Part shown: piece after piece, positions 51,567 to 56,865 of the stretch
How positions within the stretch are numbered: the first letter of the stretch is position 1
How the letters are laid out: every line of letters begins with the position of its first letter
Source: Multifurca ochricompacta
Taxonomy: Eukaryota > Basidiomycota > Agaricomycetes > Russulales > Russulaceae
NCBI GenBank assembly: GCA_022496185.1
Contig: WTXG01000230.1
Span: 1 to 56,865 of the forward strand
Direction of reading: 5' to 3'
DNA length: 56,865 nt
Made by a program: the position numbers and the translations under genes
The notes under the pieces: model-generated
Database searches by the model: none
What the model was told of the DNA's origin: nothing
What the model saw: the letters and a program-made list of their open reading frames with translations, nothing else

Positions 51567-54500
51567 TTAAGAGTGGCGTCGACCCTGGCGCCTAGAGATG
51601 GAATTGTAGTATTGTTTCACAAGGTCAGGGGCATGACAGTCTTCTTTATTTACCCAGGAGTTGTCACTTGTGGGATAACCCTTCCAGCTGACCAGGAATT
51701 GTAAGTTCTGAGAGCGCCCATGGAGTCTGTGATCTAAGATGGCTTCTACTTCATATTCCTCCTCATGGTTTACAATGTCAGGTGGGGGTCTTAAGAAATT
51801 TGGACCATGTGCCTCAGTTTCTTTGTAAGGGGTCAGGAGATCAATATGGAAAACATTGTGGATCTTCATGTGAGGCGGTAAAGATAATCTATAAGCCACT
51901 GGGGAGATTTGGTCCAAGACTCGGAACGGGCCATATCGGCGCGGGGCGAGTTTGGCCGAAGGGAAATGCGTCTTGATGTTTTTGCCCTCGAGCCAAACTT
52001 GCGAATCAACGGGGAGCGTCGGGTATGTCGGGCGCGCGGCGTGTGAACGAAAGGCCGCTTCGGCTCTTGCGCGCGCGTGTCGTAAGCTATTCAAGCGGTC
52101 GTCTAGTCGAGGGACGTCTGTTTTGGATAGTTCCGCTTTCCAGTCTAGTGAAACGCCGTGAATTAGTGTATGTGGTGACATTTTAGTTCGATCGTGTGTC
52201 CAGGAATTGTGGACATATTCGGCAAGGGGAAGATAATCGGCCCAAGAGTGTTGATCATTCCCGACCCAGAGGCGGAGGTATTGTTCTAACCATAGATTCA
52301 TGCGCTCACTTGCACCGTCCGTGCGCGGATGAAAGGCAGTTGAAAGGTTTTGCCGGATCCGTAGGGTGGTCGCTAATGCTCGAGAGAATTGGGATGTAAA
52401 GCGTGGATCGCGATCCGAAATAATTCGTCGTGGGATGCCAAAAAGCGGGAACACGTGTCGGTAGTAGAGCGTCGCGACTCCTTCACCCGTGATGTCCTTC
52501 GAACACGGAATGAATTTAGCCGCTTTTGAGCACCCCTGGTCGACAATAGTTAGTACAGCGTCATAACGACCCGAGACAGGAAGGTCCGTAATGAGGTCCA
52601 TGGCAATGTATTGGAATGGGCCCGCGGACGTTGGTACGTCTAGCGGAAAGAGTGGGGCTTTCTTTGTTAACTTAGGTTTATTTTCTTGACAGGAGGCACA
52701 TCCGCGAATGTATTCGCGTACGAAGTCCGTGAGTCCTGGGCCTTCGTAGTCCTGCTGGATTTTCCTAATAGTTTTGTCAATACCGGGGTGTCCTGCTAGG
52801 ACGTGGTCATGATGTTGGTATAGAATCTGTTGTCGTTCATGCAGAGCCTGAGGAAACAGGAGTTTATTGGTGCGCGCAACTTTGATAAATAATGTTGGTG
52901 GTAGTACGGTGATCGCGTCATTATCCTTATCTCCCTGTTCAGCGTCGGGTCGTCGTGACAGCATGTCAGCTACTGTGTGGAGTTTCCCGGGAACATGTTC
53001 AAGGGAAAAATCGAAATCTGCTAATTCTTGGAGCCAACGTGCTTGGCGCCGATTGAGTTTCTGCGGTTCTTTAAAGTATTGTAGATTATTGTGATCGGTG
53101 CGCACTTGTACTTTATCTTGGGCTCCGAGTAGATATTGGCGCCATGTTCGGAACGCAGTCATGATTGCAAATAATTCTCGATCGTAGATATCCCAATTCC
53201 TTTGGGTAGCATCAAGTGTTTTTGAGAGATATGCAATAGGGTGTAAGCGTCCGTCGTGGTCTTTCTGACTAAGGGTTGCTCCGACTGCGAATCCCGAAGC
53301 GTCTGTGTCTACAATGAAAGGTTTCGTAAAGTCTGGCTGGGCGAGGACTGGTTGTGAAGTGACTCGTTGTTTAAGGGTGTCGAAGGCACTCTGTTCGATT
53401 GTCGTCCATTTCCATGGGTTTTTTGCACTTGTGAGGGCGTTTAGAGGTGCTGCAATTTTACTAAATCCTTGTATGAACCGTCTGTAGAATTGACAGAACC
53501 CGAGAAACGATCTAACTTCTTTCACCGTGGTCGGAATCTTCCAGGATGTGATGCCTTCGACTTTAACCGGGTCCATATGGACTTGATTGCCTTCCAGTAT
53601 TAAGCCGAGGTATTCAATTCGTGTTTGCTCAAATGCACACTTCTCCGGTTTAAGATACAGGTCGAGTTTATTAAGTTTGTCCAAGACGCGGTGTACTTTA
53701 GAGCGGTGGTTTATGAGATCGGAGTCCGTATGTATTAGGATGTCGTCCATGTAAACTGTAAACCAAGCTTTCCCTGAGGCGTCGTGTTCATTTAGTTCTT
53801 CGCGGAATTCTGCGTTCATCATGGTTTGAAATGTTGCAGGGGAATTGGTTAGTCCGAAAAACATTACGTTAGGCTCGTAGAGGCCGCGATTAGTTTTGAA
53901 GGCCGCCTTCCAACGATCTTCCGGTACGATCCGCACGTTGTTGTAGCCCCAGCGGATATCCATTTTGGTGAATAGAGTGCTCCCTCGTACGCAATCAATA
54001 AGCTCCGGTATGAGAGGTAATGGATATGTATTTCTGATAGTCCAACTATTGAGCTTTCGGTAATCCTGGACGGGGCGTAGCTTCCCATCTTTCTTTTTTA
54101 TGAAGAAGAAGGGGGATGCGTAGGGTGATTTGGATTCAGTAATATACCCCTTCTGTAAATGTTCGTCTAGGAATTTATTGAGAGCTTCCTGTTCGCCCGG
54201 TCCTAATGGGTAGATCTTGCAATCTAACGTAGCAGGTGCCTCTGGTTTTAATTCGATCTTGTGATCCCAGGTTCGTGTCGCCGGAAATCGTTGTGCCTCT
54301 TCGTCGCTAAAGACTTTTTGATGCCGATGATATTCTTTCGGAACGATCTGGTCCCAAGCCCGCTCTGTCGAGTCTTTGGCTTTGATCGCTAATTCCTGTG
54401 CTATATTCAGACGTTTAAGTCGACTGTCGGGTAAATTGAACGTGAGCGATTGGTTGAGGGTTCCCGTTGTCCAGTCGATGTTCGGGTTATTCGCGGCAAG

Positions 54501-54875
54501 CCAGGGGTATCCCAGAATCATTTCGTCCGAGCCGATAGATGCAACATAGAAGCGATGATTCTGTTGATTGTTATTAGTTGTGACTTTGAGGTCTACACAT
54601 CGTGTGATTGTGTGGGTTTGATTGGGCGATCCATCTGCGTTCTGGAGTTTTTTTGGAATAGGTAATCGTTTCGTGGGGAGGCGATGCTTAATGACCGTTC
54701 GATAGTTGATGAAGTTTTCGGTTGCACCGCTATCGACAAGTGCTTGTATGTGGGCCTTATTTGTCGCGTCATGTAAGGGAATAGATACTTTCATTGATTT
54801 TAGAGATGATCTATATACATGATGTGAGATTATCGCTCGAATGTAGGCCGTCCCATTCAAGCGATGTAAAAATCC
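51567..54875 (-). CDS. Gypsy-4 Pol: protease, RT, RNase H, integrase, chromodomain
   Basis: Uninterrupted frame; 1097 codons are open from 54860, and translation is expected to enter by a -1 step at 54868-54876. Protease active site D43-S-G. RT about 235-425 with D301 and YMDD (D372, D373). RNase H D520, E562, D589. Integrase zinc region H684, H691, C721, C724; integrase catalytic D755, D816, E852 with the classic 35-residue spacing between the last two. GPF/Y module about 970-1010. Chromodomain about 1033-1080 (YEVEAILDHRL, LVSWKGYPTSDNSW). All catalytic residues are present. The chromodomain should steer insertion to modified chromatin. This is the best candidate in the window for an active enzyme set. 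Confidence 0.93.
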   Translation of the reverse strand, partial: GFLHRLNGTAYIRAIISHHVYRSSLKSMKVSIPLHDATNKAHIQALVDSGATENFINYRTVIKHRLPTKRLPIPKKLQNADGSPNQTHTITRCVDLKVTTNNNQQNHRFYVASIGSDEMILGYPWLAANNPNIDWTTGTLNQSLTFNLPDSRLKRLNIAQELAIKAKDSTERAWDQIVPKEYHRHQKVFSDEEAQRFPATRTWDHKIELKPEAPATLDCKIYPLGPGEQEALNKFLDEHLQKGYITESKSPYASPFFFIKKKDGKLRPVQDYRKLNSWTIRNTYPLPLIPELIDCVRGSTLFTKMDIRWGYNNVRIVPEDRWKAAFKTNRGLYEPNVMFFGLTNSPATFQTMMNAEFREELNEHDASGKAWFTVYMDDILIHTDSDLINHRSKVHRVLDKLNKLDLYLKPEKCAFEQTRIEYLGLILEGNQVHMDPVKVEGITSWKIPTTVKEVRSFLGFCQFYRRFIQGFSKIAAPLNALTSAKNPWKWTTIEQSAFDTLKQRVTSQPVLAQPDFTKPFIVDTDASGFAVGATLSQKDHDGRLHPIAYLSKTLDATQRNWDIYDRELFAIMTAFRTWRQYLLGAQDKVQVRTDHNNLQYFKEPQKLNRRQARWLQELADFDFSLEHVPGKLHTVADMLSRRPDAEQGDKDNDAITVLPPTLFIKVARTNKLLFPQALHERQQILYQHHDHVLAGHPGIDKTIRKIQQDYEGPGLTDFVREYIRGCASCQENKPKLTKKAPLFPLDVPTSAGPFQYIAMDLITDLPVSGRYDAVLTIVDQGCSKAAKFIPCSKDITGEGVATLYYRHVFPLFGIPRRIISDRDPRFTSQFSRALATTLRIRQNLSTAFHPRTDGASERMNLWLEQYLRLWVGNDQHSWADYLPLAEYVHNSWTHDRTKMSPHTLIHGVSLDWKAELSKTDVPRLDDRLNSLRHARARAEAAFRSHAARPTYPTLPVDSQVWLEGKNIKTHFPSAKLAPRRYGPFRVLDQISPVAYRLSLPPHMKIHNVFHIDLLTPYKETEAHGPNFLRPPPDIVNHEEEYEVEAILDHRLHGRSQNLQFLVSWKGYPTSDNSWVNKEDCHAPDLVKQYYNSISRRQGRRHS

Positions 54876-56000
54876 TCATCGCCACTAAATTTTCCTGAAG
54901 CTTTTGGCGTTGTTCGTCTGTCATAGTTCTAAGAGCCATGGCAAGCGCGTCGAGATCGACTGTCGGGGTGTTTGACGCGTCAGTGGAGGCGGCGCTTTGC
55001 GGGTACCGTCGCAGTCGTGGGTGTTTCGGTGATGGTGGCAGCGCGAGCTGGTGTGGGAGCATTCGCACGTGGTTTCTTATTCGGGCAGTCTCGGACAAAT
55101 GTCCTCGCCTACCGCATTCGAAACATCGGCCTTCCTTTTGTATTGCTCTTTCTCTTCGACTGTTACAGCTTTTTTATGACTTCGGGGATGGGACATCGTG
55201 GTCACGTCGTCGATAGAATGTAAATTTATTGCCACGGGTGGCGTGTTGGTTGTGGGTCTCATGCCAAGGGCATCTTTACTGTATAACCAGTTAGCGTGAT
55301 GCTTCCTGGCAGATGCTGCTGCTTCGTCGAAGGTTCTGGGTTGATCGAATAATAGCATTGTTTGAACGAGACGCGTGGGGAGGCCTCGGTGGAAGTATTG
55401 CCGAGCGCCGGTCATCGATGTGAAGTTCTGCCCTTGTGGCCAGCGTGCGAAATTCGGCGATATAGTCATCAATATTAGAATCGCGCATTTGTAATCGATC
55501 AGTGCCGTAGTACCTTTTGTCCTGCCGCTATGTCGCCCATGCTTCTCGGAAGATTTGTTTGAATCCGGCCCAAATGTATGGACTCGAATGTTCCCCTCTT
55601 TGATGTCGGTCAGCCACTTGATTTGGTCCACTACCCATCGGTCTACCCTGGGCCTCGTATCAATCCCAGGTGTAGGCCACTCTGGTTCTTTCGTTCTGGA
55701 CTGTGGCCACAGTTTCATTCAAGCTGAAGAATAATTCGAGTTTGGCCAACCAATCCATGGCCGTGTCGCGATTTCCTTCGAAGAAGGGTGGTGGTACCCC
55801 GTCATGGTTCCACCTCCTTGACTTCCTGTCCCTGTTCCAAAGCAGGAGGGCCTAATGGTGGTTCGTCTGGGTTTCTTCCCGTGGCTCGGGTGTCGTAGCG
55901 GTTCTTCCTTCGGGACTTCGTTCAGGTCTACTGAGGTGCGATTCGACAACGTCCTCTCCGCGGCCCTTCGTGCCTGTCTAGTGTTTGGCCTTGCTGCCAT
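54811..56000 (-). pseudogene. Gypsy-4 gag, broken by one-base shifts
   Basis: Gag in three overlapping frames. 56000-55719 begins MAARPNTRQARRAAERTLSNRT. 55718-55291 and adjacent parts carry the core (DDYIAEFRTLATRAEL, FHRGLPTRLVQTMLLFDQP). Then a zinc knuckle starts CFECGRRGHLS, where the frame slips by one base before the expected final Cys. 55098-54811 holds the C-terminal helix (TVDLDALAMALRTMTDEQRQ). The frame upstream of the ATG is open and protein-like back to the LTR (e.g. DLPFDLHNRFALLAATDD) with no ATG. The shifts may be sequencing indels, as pol and ORF3 are intact. Confidence 0.75.
54868..54876 (-). promoter_or_regulatory. Probable -1 frameshift site (Gypsy-4)
   Basis: Minus strand AGGATTTTT again at the gag-pol junction. 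The pol frame reads GGA TTT TTA CAT CGC TTG. Confidence 0.55.
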
Positions 56001-56287
56001 TATCTGTGGAGTGGTGGTCCTAGTTTCTATATCGATGGTGTCGTCGGTTGCGGCAAGTAATGCAAATCGGTTGTGAAGGTCAAAGGGTAAGTCTCCTCTT
56101 TCTCTGGGTTCTGATTCTTCAGTCGACAGGTATCGTCGTGGAGATGTCTCGTCGAAGGACGTTCGTTCTGATGGTGGGGTTCTGGGCTCGCGTGTTGAAG
56201 ACGTCGCGATCGGTGTCGGGCAAGGGACCGTCGTCGCGCCTTGCAGTTCTGGTAGTTCTTTGTTTAGTTCTGTTAAGTCTGTTCTTA
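56001..56287 (-). other. Gypsy-4 LTR-to-ATG segment, open gag-frame extension
   Basis: Between the 5' LTR and the first gag ATG (56000). It holds the primer site and about 90 codons open in the gag frame without an ATG. Confidence 0.55.
56274..56286 (-). promoter_or_regulatory. Gypsy-4 self-priming primer-binding site
   Basis: Minus strand AAGAACAGACTTA, one base after the LTR, is the exact 13-nt complement of TAAGTCTGTTCTT in the LTR (minus strand of 56541-56553). That motif lies about 30 nt downstream of the TATA box (tgtatataaa, near 56580). Confidence 0.78.
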
Positions 56288-56865
56288 TGTCACAGCTAGG
56301 TGCAACGCTGTGTCAATGTCTGGGTTCAAGGTCGTCTAGCAAGAGTTCAGGGCTTCAATCAAGTCAAGTCAAGTCAATACGCCTGGTCAATGAGGCGCGC
56401 GCGAGACGGGGTCGAGCAGAGACGCTAAGTCCTGCCACAAGGTTCTGGGGTAGAAGTCTTCTAAGGCGCAACTTAGAAGGTTCAAGTCGAATGTCTTTCG
56501 TTCAGTGAAGTGAGTTCCCAAGCACCTGTATTGAATACAGAAGAACAGACTTAGAGTCTGTCCTGATCTACTAGGGGTTTATATACATGTTCTTGTGCTA
56601 TGAAGGATGGTTCTGGTAGTTACTAGAGCGTTCACTAGGTAGTCTAATGGTTGTACAGTAGAATACCCCAGAAGGATAAAGAAGGGAGAGGGGTTGCGCC
56701 CTCTGGAAGTTGATCAGTAAGCCACTAAGTAGGATCAGTAAGCAAATCAGTCAGCATGTGAGTAATAAGTCCTTCATAAGCAAGTCATGTGTGATATAGT
56801 AAATATAAAGGAAAAGAAAGTAAACAATGTGATACACATGACTTCGACACCAACAGATGAAACCG
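56288..56865 (-). repeat. Gypsy-4 5' LTR (cut by the window end)
   Basis: Matches 49666-50258 and stops at gaaaccg where the 3' LTR continues tcaca, so five bases appear to be missing. Most differences from the 3' LTR are one-base length changes. Confidence 0.9.

Larger units (their letters stand above)
49666..56865 (-). mobile_element. Gypsy-4, second-family Tf1/sushi chromovirus (nearly complete)
   Basis: LTRs 49666-50263 (3') and 56288 to the window end (5', apparently missing its last five bases). Order on the minus strand: LTR, self-primer site, gag with frameshifts, intact pol, ORF3, polypurine tract (AAAGGGGGTAA), LTR. The left flank tgaag (49661-49665) is the expected TSD; its partner is outside the window. 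The LTRs are near-identical, so this is the youngest-looking element here. Confidence 0.92.

Overview
The window looks like a transposon graveyard from a filamentous fungus, most likely a basidiomycete. The evidence is Tf1/sushi-type Ty3 (gypsy) chromoviruses with chromodomains, Ty1/copia elements, Tc1 and hAT DNA transposons, a poly(A) LINE tail, two spliceosomal introns of 53 and 59 nt, and a decayed fungal cyclin-box fragment. I found no intact host gene, rRNA, tRNA or CRISPR array. Nearly every base can be assigned to a mobile element, and most boundaries are fixed by target-site duplications (TSDs).

Layout. (1) A minus-strand copia element, Copia-1, runs from beyond the left edge to 46630 and sits inside a hAT transposase gene whose remnant continues at 46631-47607. 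(2) Copia-1 has been split by three insertions: Gypsy-1 (2051-10186, TSD cctct), a lone copia LTR (37490-37999, TSD gagcc), and Gypsy-3 in its 5' LTR (39022-46484, minus, TSD atcag). (3) At the edge of the lone LTR, a plus-strand Copia-2 (12838-37489, TSD tgtca) inserted. It carries a palindromic Tc1 derivative (13099-22037), Gypsy-2 (22984-31322, TSD cagat) and a second palindromic Tc1 derivative (32839-34460, TSD TA). (4) The first palindrome was hit by a 7.3-kb non-autonomous LTR element (LARD, 13652-20992, TSD ctcca). (5) Lone LTRs of other families sit in the gag genes of Gypsy-1 (3556-4219) and Gypsy-2 (24643-25520). (6) To the right of the hAT remnant are a LINE 3' fragment (48498-49665) and Gypsy-4 (49666 to the window end, minus), which has an uninterrupted 1097-codon pol.

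How the gypsy elements work. Each chromovirus encodes Gag, then Pol (protease, RT, RNase H, integrase with GPY/F and chromodomain), apparently reached by a -1 shift at a conserved AGGATTTTT. About 72 nt after pol comes a third gene, ORF3. In Gypsy-1, -2 and -3 ORF3 encodes a coiled-coil protein with four tandem Cys/His zinc-knuckle-like modules. In Gypsy-4 a colinear but divergent ORF3 lacks the zinc modules. All families appear to be self-primed: the first 11-13 nt of the predicted transcript are complementary to the site just after the 5' LTR. The LARD carries the same kind of primer site and polypurine tract and looks like a parasite of this machinery. It also carries a decayed piece of a host cyclin gene.

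Best candidates for something new are ORF3, the LARD with its captured cyclin fragment, and the palindromic half-Tc1 elements. Two cautions apply. Gypsy-1 and Gypsy-2 are riddled with CGA-to-TGA stops typical of CpG deamination. Many one-base length differences between otherwise near-identical LTRs suggest uncorrected long-read indels, so single frameshifts should not be over-read.
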